In this document: positions 1-7,320 of the stretch, one piece after another
Layout: each line of letters starts with the position of its first letter
Position numbering within the stretch: position 1 is the stretch's first letter
From: Streptococcus sp. 29887
Lineage (GTDB): Bacteria; Bacillota; Bacilli; Lactobacillales; Streptococcaceae
Reading direction: 5' to 3'
Assembly (NCBI RefSeq): GCF_032595075.1
Contig: NZ_CP118735.1
Location: forward strand, 1,392,001 to 1,456,000
DNA length: 64,000 nt
Notes under the pieces: generated by a model
What the model was told of the DNA's origin: nothing
Databases searched by the model: none
What the model saw: only the letters and a program-made list of their open reading frames with translations
Translations under genes and position numbers: made by a program

Positions 1-59
1 ATTCAATACTTTACCTCCGTTCTAATCTATTTTTTAGTCCGTGTCCATCTAAGCACTTA

Positions 60-1127
60 TCATATCTTTATTGCCAATAAATCCATCCAATTTTTTGGAA
101 AACCATAGTGTCTCAAATCCACTTGTTCTTGATTACTTTCTTCCAGAAGCTTTTGTAATTTTTTATTCCAAAAATTCTTAGTTTCTATGGACATTGACAA
201 GATAAGATGTCTCATTGCTATAAAATAGATAAATAGTGTCTTGCTATCATTCTCTGAGTCTGTCACTAGCAACTCTCTGTCAGAATGATGAAAAGCTGGC
301 AGTGTATGGTGTAAGCGACCATATAATCTGCCATTGTGTGAGCAAATATTCCTAAGATAACGAAGAGCGTTACACCAAGACAATAAGATTTTAGCTGGAA
401 TGTTATCATCCTTGTCCAAGGGAAGACTAATATAGGCAGCAACCTTATTTCGATATTCTGGTTGTAGGGCAACGAGGAAGGACGCTATATTTCCAAATGT
501 CATTAAACGAAAAACGGTCCAAGGTAACACGACCCCATATTGGTTAATCTGATTCTTGATTGTGGCATCATCTTGTTTTTCCAAAATCAATCGTGACAAA
601 TGATATTTTGTTTTCAAAACAATATCCAGCCTCTTAGGATTTTCTTTTCGGTATTTAGATTGTTCTGAATAATAGAGAGCATCATCTTCAAAAATATAAG
701 AAGGTTTATTGTATCCAATCGTCAGAGCATCAGCTGTACTCTTCTTCAAAAAAACTTCGATACGCTCCAATATCTCTTGAAGAAAATTTCTAAAGTAGCT
801 ATCAAATAAGTAAACTCTTTTTGCTTCTATGTATTTTCTGTCCACCAACTTCCCATATTGAGAGAATGATTGGAAGTCTATATCTCTTAAAAAGTCAATA
901 CAATCCTGTTTATAAAAATCATCATTCCCATTGTATTTGAAAGACCAGTTAGAGTTTTCTTTCATATGGACATATAACTGTTCTTCAGTTAAAGCCGGCT
1001 CAAGAGAACATTTTAATTGAGTTGGTGCTAATACTGGTCTATAAACCAACCTAGTTTTATCAGTAATATCTAAATCTAACGGAAAATAGTCCTTAAAATT
1101 TATTAATTCAAATACATTATTAGGCAT
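60..1127 (-). CDS. Abi_2-family HEPN protein (abortive infection, AbiD/F-like)
   Basis: A 355-aa protein resembling the Abi_2 (AbiD/AbiF) family of phage-exclusion proteins. Near residue 259 it carries RNICSHN, an Rx4H motif typical of HEPN ribonucleases, within the family-like context of an LRxxRN...CSHNGRLYGR stretch. Known Abi_2 members act as RNA-targeting defence toxins; that this one cleaves RNA is inference. I start at the ATG at 1127 because GGAGAG lies 7 nt upstream; an in-frame GTG 11 codons earlier has no ribosome site. It lies at the left edge of the ICE cargo, downstream of the conjugation-associated ORFs and on the same strand, as a typical accessory defence gene. No antitoxin-like partner is visible next to it within the window. 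Confidence 0.8.
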   Translation of the reverse strand: MPNNVFELINFKDYFPLDLDITDKTRLVYRPVLAPTQLKCSLEPALTEEQLYVHMKENSNWSFKYNGNDDFYKQDCIDFLRDIDFQSFSQYGKLVDRKYIEAKRVYLFDSYFRNFLQEILERIEVFLKKSTADALTIGYNKPSYIFEDDALYYSEQSKYRKENPKRLDIVLKTKYHLSRLILEKQDDATIKNQINQYGVVLPWTVFRLMTFGNIASFLVALQPEYRNKVAAYISLPLDKDDNIPAKILLSWCNALRYLRNICSHNGRLYGRLHHTLPAFHHSDRELLVTDSENDSKTLFIYFIAMRHLILSMSIETKNFWNKKLQKLLEESNQEQVDLRHYGFPKNWMDLLAIKI

Positions 1128-1304
1128 AAAATATCTCTCCGCAATATGAAAAAAGGCCACCTAGTTATACATTGCTGTACCTTCGATGACTTCTAATCTA
1201 ACTAAATTATACCACAACACCTCCTACTAAGCAAGAAATATTTTTACTTCGTTTGATTCAACGATGACACATATTTCAAAAAACAGGCCAAAATAATTGG
1301 TCTG

Positions 1305-1601
1305 TTATTTGTTATTATTGCTCTCTCGCCTACCTTGTCTAAATCTCTCAATGTTTTTTTCCAACTGCTCAGTATTCAGTTTATTTTTCGCTTCTTGGAT
1401 TGACTTATCAAGACTTTGTTCCTCATCGGTTATAATGTCCCTAGATATTTCCACTCTCTCACTAGACTTGAAACTAGAATCAAAAACCACGTCTAGGAGT
1501 TGTTCTACTTTGGTTAATTCAGTATCTGACATCTCAGATAGTCGATGAATCAGTCGTTTAAATTGATCCTGGTTCTGTTTTTTCTTTTGAAAAAATTTCA
1601 T
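1305..1601 (-). CDS. Small ICE protein of unknown function
   Basis: A 98-aa, highly charged, probably helical protein with no motif I recognise. The ATG at 1601 follows a GGAGA ribosome site 7-8 nt upstream, so the longer in-frame extension is not used here. A terminator-like hairpin separates it from the gene upstream at 1651. It is the last of three small ORFs following the Toprim gene and is probably ICE backbone. Function not assigned. Confidence 0.6.
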   Translation of the reverse strand: MKFFQKKKQNQDQFKRLIHRLSEMSDTELTKVEQLLDVVFDSSFKSSERVEISRDIITDEEQSLDKSIQEAKNKLNTEQLEKNIERFRQGRRESNNNK

Positions 1602-1620
1602 TATCTTCTCCTTCAATTGT

Positions 1621-1647
1621 AAAAAGGTAGCCCGCATAGGACTACCT
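1621..1647 (-). terminator. Intrinsic terminator between small ICE ORFs
   Basis: An AGGTAG...CTACCT stem with inner C/G pairs at 1625-1647 is followed on the minus strand by TTTTT. It lies just after the stop of the 1651-2040 gene and 20 nt before the 1601 start codon, so it may act as a partial terminator within the operon. Confidence 0.65.
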
Positions 1648-1650
1648 GAC

Positions 1651-2040
1651 TTATAAATCATCAATGGCTACTGAAATAGCCTGCAACTTTTTATTTTGGA
1701 TTTTCTTTTCATCAATCAATTGATGAAGTTCTTCAATTTGCTTTTGACAGGCTGAAATATCCTTGTTATTTTGTGCAATGGTATCAGCCAAGTGTTGTTT
1801 ATAGTCACTTGTGATATTTACCTTCTTCGGCTGACTTTGTTTAACGGTTGATGCGAGCGTTTGGTCATCTTTATATTTTGACTCCTTTTGTTGTTGTTCA
1901 AAAGCAGCCACATAGTCTACTTCTTCAATTGGTTTTTCATCCTGTTTATGGAAGAGTGCTGCGATTTTAGCTCGTTCTTCATGGGACGATGTTGGTTTCA
2001 CATCGTCTAGTGGCTGATCAAAATTCCATGTTTTACTCAT
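1651..2040 (-). CDS. ICE-conserved hypothetical protein with C-terminal coiled coil
   Basis: A 129-aa protein with an N-terminal MSKTWNFDQPLDD segment and a coiled-coil-like C-terminal third (repeated Gln/Glu/Lys with heptad Leu/Ile from about residue 85). I recognise it only as a DUF-type protein common in streptococcal ICEs and cannot give a function. Its ATG overlaps the stop of the upstream gene (ATGA), and GAGGA lies 6 nt upstream, so the two are translationally coupled. Confidence 0.65.
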   Translation of the reverse strand: MSKTWNFDQPLDDVKPTSSHEERAKIAALFHKQDEKPIEEVDYVAAFEQQQKESKYKDDQTLASTVKQSQPKKVNITSDYKQHLADTIAQNNKDISACQKQIEELHQLIDEKKIQNKKLQAISVAIDDL

Positions 2041-2264
2041 TCTGTATCCTCATTTCTGTAATTTGAGTGTAGTGTGGTTTCTTTACCAAAGGCTTGCTCT
2101 AGTGCTTCATGAAATGACAACTGACTAGATTGTTGCCGTTTGATAAAGGTACTGTACATAGCTGTTTGTAGTTGGTCACGATAGTGTTCCAATTTCTCTG
2201 TCTCACGTGAGACCTTTTCTTCTTGCCTAGCTACTTTTTCAGCCAGACGTTCAATCACACTCAT
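2037..2264 (-). CDS. Short coiled-coil ICE protein
   Basis: A 75-aa, strongly helical protein (repeated EKVxRxxEK heptads in the first 35 residues). It has a perfect AAGGAGG ribosome site upstream. It overlaps the next gene by 4 nt and follows the Toprim gene after 53 nt. That short gap holds a 20-bp sequence also found upstream of the adhesin gene (20834-20853). Function unknown; a conserved accessory of streptococcal ICEs is the best description. Confidence 0.6.
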   Translation of the reverse strand: MSVIERLAEKVARQEEKVSRETEKLEHYRDQLQTAMYSTFIKRQQSSQLSFHEALEQAFGKETTLHSNYRNEDTE

Positions 2265-2304
2265 AGGGTGTCCTCCTTGTCCCTTTCTAGATTATGATAG
2301 CGGA

Positions 2305-2324
2305 CTTGATTTTGTTATCACAAT
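2305..2324 (-). promoter_or_regulatory. 20-bp ICE repeat, possible promoter/operator
   Basis: On the minus strand this reads ATTGTGATAACAAAATCAAG and is identical to 20834-20853. It overlaps the Toprim stop codon and precedes the 2264 gene. TTGTGA could serve as a -35 with TATCAT 18 nt downstream. A shorter TTGTGATAA copy occurs near 4127, upstream of the VirB8-like gene. Confidence 0.4.
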
Positions 2325-3394
2325 TCCATAGCACGCTCTCGTTTTGGTGGAGGATGATTCTTATTGACTTTTGCTTGGGCTGTTTGGATAAAATCACTTA
2401 AAGATAGTTCACTCTGCTGCTTCACAATATCATTCCAATCTGACTTTGTTTCAAGTCCCTGCAATGGTGGTAAATCTTTGGTGATTGGAAGTCCTTTATC
2501 TGACAGTTTCTGACAAAATTCTCTTCCTGCCTCATCGTTATCAACAGCCAATGTTAGCACGTTTGAATGAGTTTGAAAAAAGGTTGTCGTCTCTTGTATT
2601 GCCTGAAGATAATGGCTAAGTCTGCTTGGTTTTACTGTATCTAGAAATGCCAATTTCCCTTGTTCCTCGGCTGCTAGACGTAAAGTCTGATAAGCAATCA
2701 CTGAAAGTTTTAAGCCTTCCATTGACACCAGGCGAACATCTGATAGCTGCTTTTGGTGAAGTTGATAATAACTCATCATATCTATAACTGATTCACAAAA
2801 AATGAGTCTCTTGGGATTCCCAATATCGAAACTAATACCAACATGGCCTTTTGAGCCTTTCATGATTTTTTTGAGATAACCTCGATCGTGTTTTTCTTCA
2901 TTTTTGACGAGACCTTGAAGGCTTGCGGCCTGTAAGACACCATTATGGTCATAGCTTTTAAACACTAAAACTGACTCCGCTTGATAAGTAGCTTGAGCAA
3001 GCAATCCTTGTCTACCAAAGGTATTGATAGTCTGATCACTTAGGCCACGGATGTCTTTTAAGTAAATACGTGCTTGCTGAAAGGGTTCTTCATGCAAATA
3101 ATATTGAAACGGTTGATAAGTTTCTTCTATTACCGTAGCCTGTTCAAAATCTCCAGTTTCAAGATAGGATACAGCCTCTTTGAAAGTAACACCTGCCACT
3201 AATTGAACAAAGTCAATCACATCCCCTTGTATATCTCTTGAAAACCATTTGAAAGTATTGGTATCGGCAAAAATCCGAAAGGAATCATGGTCTGGGTGTT
3301 CATAAATGTGTCCTGATAAACGTCTGAAGGAATAACCTAAACTTTCAGCCACATCTAAAATGGCCTTTTGTTTTACTATTTTAATTCGTGTCAT
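2318..3394 (-). CDS. Toprim/DUF3991-type primase-like protein of ICE
   Basis: A 358-aa protein with an N-terminal zinc-less DUF3991-like region (W-F-S-R-D-I-Q-G-D around residues 50-58, as in mobile-element primases) and a C-terminal Toprim fold. The Toprim acid residues are visible as CESVIDMMSY (about residue 192) and VDNDEAG (about 267). Such proteins accompany relaxases and are thought to prime or nick DNA during element replication and transfer; activity here is inferred from the motifs. The start has GGGAGA upstream. It lies after the VirB8-like gene and a terminator, followed by three small ORFs. Confidence 0.82.
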   Translation of the reverse strand: MTRIKIVKQKAILDVAESLGYSFRRLSGHIYEHPDHDSFRIFADTNTFKWFSRDIQGDVIDFVQLVAGVTFKEAVSYLETGDFEQATVIEETYQPFQYYLHEEPFQQARIYLKDIRGLSDQTINTFGRQGLLAQATYQAESVLVFKSYDHNGVLQAASLQGLVKNEEKHDRGYLKKIMKGSKGHVGISFDIGNPKRLIFCESVIDMMSYYQLHQKQLSDVRLVSMEGLKLSVIAYQTLRLAAEEQGKLAFLDTVKPSRLSHYLQAIQETTTFFQTHSNVLTLAVDNDEAGREFCQKLSDKGLPITKDLPPLQGLETKSDWNDIVKQQSELSLSDFIQTAQAKVNKNHPPPKRERAMEL

Positions 3395-3407
3395 CTTGTC
3401 TCCCTAT

Positions 3408-3434
3408 CAAAAAAAGCAGAAGACTGTCTCCTGC
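3408..3434 (-). terminator. Intrinsic terminator after VirB8-like gene
   Basis: A near-perfect GCAGGAGAC/GTCTTCTGC stem (3416-3434) is followed on the minus strand by seven T residues. It overlaps the stop codon of the 3434-4072 gene and lies 14 nt before the Toprim start. Confidence 0.8.
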
Positions 3435-4072
3435 TAGTTGTTCTCACTTGTTGTAGTTCCTTGGATCGTTGGTATGCTGGAATTAGCACCATTTGTGGCT
3501 TCTTTCATGTCCTCCAGTTTCCCATTCCAAATGGTCAACTGATTAACCAGGAGCTTGTCGGAAACTTTGGAGTAGGATAACATAACCGTCTTGATTTCTG
3601 TCTGAGTGGTTCGCTGTTGTTGCTCACTCAAATCAGAAACATAGGTCACTTGGTAGGTAACTTCCGCAAGTGCAACATTGCTTTCTGTATTGACATAGAT
3701 ACTGGCTGATTCAAATCGGTAGTCAAGCATATAATCTTTATAAACTTGATTAATTGCTTTATTCTGATTTGCTTCCTCTTCTGAAAATGCCGAATCCGTC
3801 ATGTAGGGCTTGATACGAGCGTTATTTTCACCAAGCTGGACCTTGGTGAAATATTGAGTAAGAAATTCTTTGACAAGCTCATCTGATAGGACTGTCGCTC
3901 TTTCCTCCTGCTTTTCCTTTGTCACAAGTTTATTGGCTTCTGCTCGTATTTGGTGCTCAGTTTGTTTTGAAACGGATTGTGAGCCAATCGTATAGCCAAT
4001 CATGACCATAAAACTGACTGCGATTAAACCTCCTACTCCAATCAGAAATCGAGCTTTCACTTTATTTAACAT
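3434..4072 (-). CDS. VirB8/TcpC-like conjugation protein
   Basis: A 212-aa single-pass membrane protein: a short basic N-terminus, one hydrophobic helix at about residues 10-30, then a soluble domain with an NTF2-like layout and a low-complexity Ser/Thr tail. This matches the size and architecture of VirB8/TcpC scaffold proteins of Gram-positive type IV secretion systems, which sit at the membrane and organise the transfer channel. The call rests on layout and context, not on a diagnostic motif. AAGGAG precedes the ATG. Confidence 0.55.
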   Translation of the reverse strand: MLNKVKARFLIGVGGLIAVSFMVMIGYTIGSQSVSKQTEHQIRAEANKLVTKEKQEERATVLSDELVKEFLTQYFTKVQLGENNARIKPYMTDSAFSEEEANQNKAINQVYKDYMLDYRFESASIYVNTESNVALAEVTYQVTYVSDLSEQQQRTTQTEIKTVMLSYSKVSDKLLVNQLTIWNGKLEDMKEATNGANSSIPTIQGTTTSENN

Positions 4073-4167
4073 GGCTTACTCCTTTATTAGTGATAGCCAC
4101 ATCATAACAAGATTATCTTGGAAAATTTATCACAAGAAAAAGGACTACCAATCGGTAATCCTCCGTG

Positions 4168-4458
4168 TTAAACTATTCTATTTCTCCACCACTTTATAAT
4201 AAAGCTTAAAACGAGAAATAGATTCAAAGCAATAAAAAATCCTGTAAAACTCCAAATACCATTGGTGGCTAAATCTTCTGTATAGAGGTATCTCTCAGTA
4301 AAGAAGAGGTAGATTCCATAGATTTCTATAAAGACTAATCCACTGATGAGTCCGATAAGAAACAAAGCAACTGAAACTTTCACAATCCGATAAAGGACGA
4401 GCAACATCAGTCCTATTGCTGCGATAATCAAAAGGCTTTGTAGAATTTGCTCCAACAT
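4168..4458 (-). CDS. Small membrane protein with three helices
   Basis: A 96-aa protein that is mostly hydrophobic, with three predicted membrane helices (about 5-22, 28-52, 68-90) and a basic C-terminus. GAGGTG precedes the ATG, and it follows the 99-aa gene with a 13-nt gap. ICE-encoded small membrane proteins of this kind often belong to the transfer apparatus; that role is inferred from position only. Confidence 0.55.
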   Translation of the reverse strand: MLEQILQSLLIIAAIGLMLLVLYRIVKVSVALFLIGLISGLVFIEIYGIYLFFTERYLYTEDLATNGIWSFTGFFIALNLFLVLSFIIKWWRNRIV

Positions 4459-4471
4459 CTTACACCTCTTT

Positions 4472-4771
4472 CTAGGCTAATTGCTTGCGATAGTAGTCAG
4501 CCTGTCTCTTGTCTAAATCATCTAGTTGGGCAACCAAATCAAGGTATTCCGTCTTTGTCACCTCATCTAAGCTAGGAAAATCATTCTCACGACTTGTGAT
4601 GATGAGTTCCAGCTGTCCAGTAATTTCACGCCTTGAAAAACTGTAATCAAAGGTCTCATCTTCATACTGTTCCTTTAAAGTTTGGTAGTTTGCCCTATCT
4701 TCTGAACTCGTAAAGCCTTGTGACAACCATTCTTCTAGTTGATAACGCATTTCTTCTAGTGTTTGGGTCAT
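4472..4771 (-). CDS. Small acidic ICE protein of unknown function
   Basis: A 99-aa acidic helical protein, rich in Glu, Asp and Tyr, with no recognised motif. AAGGAG lies 8 nt before the ATG. It is the first intact backbone gene downstream of the resistance insertion. On the minus strand TTGAAC and GTAAAAT about 45-30 nt upstream could form a weak promoter. Confidence 0.55.
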   Translation of the reverse strand: MTQTLEEMRYQLEEWLSQGFTSSEDRANYQTLKEQYEDETFDYSFSRREITGQLELIITSRENDFPSLDEVTKTEYLDLVAQLDDLDKRQADYYRKQLA

Positions 4772-4841
4772 GATCTATTCTCCTTTTGTGATTTCTTGAC
4801 TTCATTTTACCGCGTTCAAAATTATTTGTCAGCCTTTTTTC

Positions 4842-5008
4842 TTATATCTCAAGTGCTATTTGTTGCTTCTTTTGGGGTGTTGTATCTTCACTAAACTTGG
4901 CCAAAGCTGCATCTATCTCCTCAATTTCTACTTCTTTTTCAACCAAGGGAGCTAAAACATCATAGCCATCGTCAACATACGTTTTTGCTAAATGCCATTT
5001 CTTTTTCG
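4842..5008 (-). pseudogene. 3' remnant of an ICE gene cut by the resistance insertion
   Basis: An open frame with no start codon runs to a TAA at 4842-4844. It encodes about 53 residues (core KKKWHLAKTYVDDGYDVLAP, then an acidic tail). It begins where the clostridial-type sigma gene stops. The simplest reading is that it is the far C-terminus of the large methylase/SNF2 gene whose N-terminal 1200 residues remain at 11.5-15.1 kb, with the middle deleted. It could instead be the tail of a neighbouring ICE gene. Confidence 0.55.
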
Positions 5009-5019
5009 GGCGGTGTCGG

Positions 5020-5493
5020 TCATGGTTGGAGATATTTCCTCATTTCCGCTTTTACTTTCTTCTTTGCAACAGCAACGGATTTCTGTATTGCAGAAGCGGT
5101 GCAATGCTCCATAGCGGCGATTTGGTAAAAATTGAACTCATACTCGTAGTAGAGCAGGAAACGTCGCCTTTGTATCTCTGGCAGTCTGTCAACCGCCTTA
5201 CAGAGCAGTTCCGCCCGTTCTGCTTCAATCATTTGTTCCTCAATGCTCTTAGGCAGCTTTAACGCCCGCCTGTTCAGCGTTTCGTCCCATACTTCCGAAA
5301 ACTCCCTGTGCCGCTCGTCCCATTGGAGAAGATTCCTGTTCCTGCGTTCCATCTGCCGAAATTCAAAGAATAACTGCTCGGATACTTCCAGTTCGTGGTG
5401 TTCCCCCTGCCCGTCCTTAAAACTGATAAAATACCTTATACCGCTTTCCGTGGATTCCTCCCGAAGCGTATACGCCTTAGCTTTATATGCCAT
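5020..5493 (-). CDS. Sigma-70 region-4-like regulator (1 of 3)
   Basis: A 157-aa protein. The C-terminal 60 residues form a sigma-70 region 4 helix-turn-helix (LPEIQRRRFLLYY...YQIAAMEHCTASAIQKSVAVAKKK). No region 2 is evident, so it is more like the small sigma-like regulators of clostridial conjugative transposons than a full ECF factor. A strong AGGAGG precedes the ATG. Codon use is GC-richer than the ICE, which points to acquisition from a clostridial-type donor. Its stop lies at the left edge of the resistance insertion. Target genes unknown. Confidence 0.7.
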   Translation of the reverse strand: MAYKAKAYTLREESTESGIRYFISFKDGQGEHHELEVSEQLFFEFRQMERRNRNLLQWDERHREFSEVWDETLNRRALKLPKSIEEQMIEAERAELLCKAVDRLPEIQRRRFLLYYEYEFNFYQIAAMEHCTASAIQKSVAVAKKKVKAEMRKYLQP

Positions 5494-5576
5494 CCCGTTT
5501 TCCTCCTGCCAAAAATAAGCGGGGAGATTCCACTCCCCACCCAGTAGCCCGCAGAATAATGGGATGTATTAGACGC

Positions 5577-6002
5577 TTACAAAATTTTCCGAAGCTTCTT
5601 CCGCAGATGGTCTAACCTCGCATAGATGGCACCAGTCGTCAAATGCACAAGTGGGGCAATCTCCTTTGTGGAATACCCCTGCATTTTCAGCAGGACGATT
5701 TTCAAGGTACGCCCGTCCACCGTGACTAATACTTGATAGAGATTTTCGCTCTCAATCTCGTCCAGTAACTCCGCAACTGTATTCACCTCCGCTTGCCGCT
5801 CCCTGTCTGCCATGTCCTCAAGGTATTCCGCAACGTCATTCGTCCATCGGTAAAACCGCCTGTTGGAATTGAAGTCTGCCCTGTCCGCTATGCGTATCTG
5901 CTCAATGGTCACTTCATCAACGCCGCACTCACGCAGCAGCTTTTCCTCCGCTTCTTTCCAGATACGCCATTTCCTGTCCTCCCGTCCGTGGTTGTATGCC
6001 AT
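5577..6002 (-). CDS. Sigma-like HTH regulator (2 of 3)
   Basis: A 140-aa protein with a C-terminal region-4-type helix-turn-helix (LKMQGYSTKEIAPLVHLT followed by a basic helix) and an N-terminal charged helical part. The ATG at 6002 follows GGAGGA with 6-nt spacing; a TTG five codons earlier overlaps that ribosome site and is less likely. It sits in line with the two other sigma-like genes, 84-95 nt apart. Clostridial ICEs often use such pairs to control transfer genes; no such transfer genes accompany them here. Confidence 0.6.
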   Translation of the reverse strand: MAYNHGREDRKWRIWKEAEEKLLRECGVDEVTIEQIRIADRADFNSNRRFYRWTNDVAEYLEDMADRERQAEVNTVAELLDEIESENLYQVLVTVDGRTLKIVLLKMQGYSTKEIAPLVHLTTGAIYARLDHLRKKLRKIL

Positions 6003-6096
6003 TCTTTCTTCCTCCAATCAGAATTGATTGAGAGGGCAGAGAAAAGCCCCCTCATTTTCCCAAAGGAAAAAACAAGGGGGCTGAACGCCTTAAATT

Positions 6097-6606
6097 TTAA
6101 TTTTCTATTATCTTTCTTAGTTTTCTTAGGATTCTGGCTTTGCGTTTGTTCACAACGCTCTGGGTTATGCCTAACCTCGCCCCGACTTCACGCTCGGAAA
6201 GTCCGTCAAAAAAGATTGCCTGTATCAACTCCTGCTCACTATCCGACAACAAAGGCAGGGCGGCTTTCAGCCTGTCCACCATAACAGCATTGACAACGGT
6301 TTCCGCAATGTCCGCCGCTTCATCAGCGATAAAGTCCAGAGGATTCCCCTCGCTGTCCGTAAATCCGTCCAGAGATAGCAGGCTGTTCCTCGCATCTAAT
6401 TTTTGCAGGTAACGCCACCGCTCCCTGTCACGGTAGAAGTCCGCATATTGCTCCCTTACGACTTCAAGCAGACAACCTTGGACGGGGATAAACAGCTTGT
6501 CCATATATCCCTTGTCGGCTTGCCTGCGGCGGCAGAAATCCGTATAGGACAGTTCCACATAGCCGCCGCTTTCTTTGATATATACTTTTCTTGGTGCGTA
6601 TTTCAC
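6097..6606 (-). CDS. Sigma-70-family regulator (3 of 3)
   Basis: A 169-aa protein starting with GTG at 6606, chosen because GGGAGG lies 8 nt upstream; longer in-frame readings lack a ribosome site. The C-terminus (LPLLSDSEQELIQAIFFDGLSEREVGARLGI...) is a clear sigma-70 region 4. The N-terminal half contains a YDRERWRYLQKLD-like segment typical of the short sigma factors in Firmicute conjugative transposons. GC-rich coding matches the two downstream regulators, so the three probably arrived as one block. Confidence 0.7.
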   Translation of the reverse strand: MKYAPRKVYIKESGGYVELSYTDFCRRRQADKGYMDKLFIPVQGCLLEVVREQYADFYRDRERWRYLQKLDARNSLLSLDGFTDSEGNPLDFIADEAADIAETVVNAVMVDRLKAALPLLSDSEQELIQAIFFDGLSEREVGARLGITQSVVNKRKARILRKLRKIIEN

Positions 6607-7047
6607 CGCTAATACCTCCCATCTGAATTTTTGAAATGTAAAAATCCAGATGGAGAGGCGGGGAGCGGCAACGCACACCAGAAACAGCCCTGCGGCACTT
6701 TCCAACAAAAAACGACAAAAGAAAAACCGCAAAGGCTCTGTGACCTTCACGGTTATGGGAAATACAAATTCTGTTGTATGGAGATTGTACTTCCACTTTC
6801 AAGGTGAGAAGTACCGCTGCACTGGCAGAAATTTTTTTAACTGGTTTCCTGCCATTCTCTGATATGCTATGTATTGATAAATTTTACTTCGTATGAGCAG
6901 ATGAATAACCGCCCGAAAAAAGAACATAAAAAAATCCCTCCAAATTTAAAAACAAATTCAGAGGGTAATTTAGGGTATAACAAAATAACCCACCCGAATA
7001 TCGTTTTTTTTATTTGGTGAGTTTGTTCTTTCAAATACGAAACAAAA
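6607..7047. other. Gene-poor stretch with a terminator-like hairpin
   Basis: About 440 nt between the sigma gene and the KTR gene with no convincing coding sequence. At 6938-6964 an imperfect CCCTC...GAGGG stem with AAATTT arms is followed on the minus strand by a run of T, consistent with a terminator. Nothing else recognisable. Confidence 0.4.
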
Positions 7048-7090
7048 AGAGCCGATGATTCGTGAATTGTTCCACAATTTCATCGGCTCT
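7048..7090 (-). terminator. Intrinsic terminator of the KTR/tet(O) unit
   Basis: A perfect 11-bp stem AGAGCCGATGA/TCATCGGCTCT (7048-7058 and 7080-7090) is followed on the minus strand by TTTTTG. It lies 6 nt after the stop of the KTR gene. Confidence 0.85.
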
Positions 7091-7095
7091 GCGTC

Positions 7096-7269
7096 TTAAG
7101 CGTCTGGCTCTTTGATGACAGTTATCTTCAAGTTGTCAACTTTAATCAAGCTTTCTTGTCTGCATTTTGGACAATAAAGGGGATAATTCTCCAAAACAGT
7201 GTCCTTCCTAATTTTATTACGGGTTTTGCTCCCACAAACAGGACACAATATCCATTCGCATTTCATCAT
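7096..7269 (-). CDS. Cysteine-rich KTR-domain zinc-ribbon protein
   Basis: A 57-aa protein with CPVCG-SKTR and CPKCR knuckles, i.e. four cysteines placed to bind one zinc, with the KTR tripeptide. Such short proteins commonly follow ribosomal-protection tet genes in Firmicutes. Function unknown, probably nucleic-acid binding. It lies 51 nt downstream of tet(O) on the same strand and ends at a strong terminator, so it is probably cotranscribed with tet(O). Two adjacent ATG codons are possible starts. Confidence 0.75.
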   Translation of the reverse strand: MMKCEWILCPVCGSKTRNKIRKDTVLENYPLYCPKCRQESLIKVDNLKITVIKEPDA

Positions 7270-7320
7270 AATTAGTCTCTAATCCTTTCAAATCTCATTT
7301 TATATGACTTTTGCAAGCTG

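Noticed and set aside
6464..6802. Alternative ORF overlapping the third sigma gene
   Set aside because: Out of frame with the region-4 domain and without a ribosome site; a shadow of the GC-rich sigma gene.
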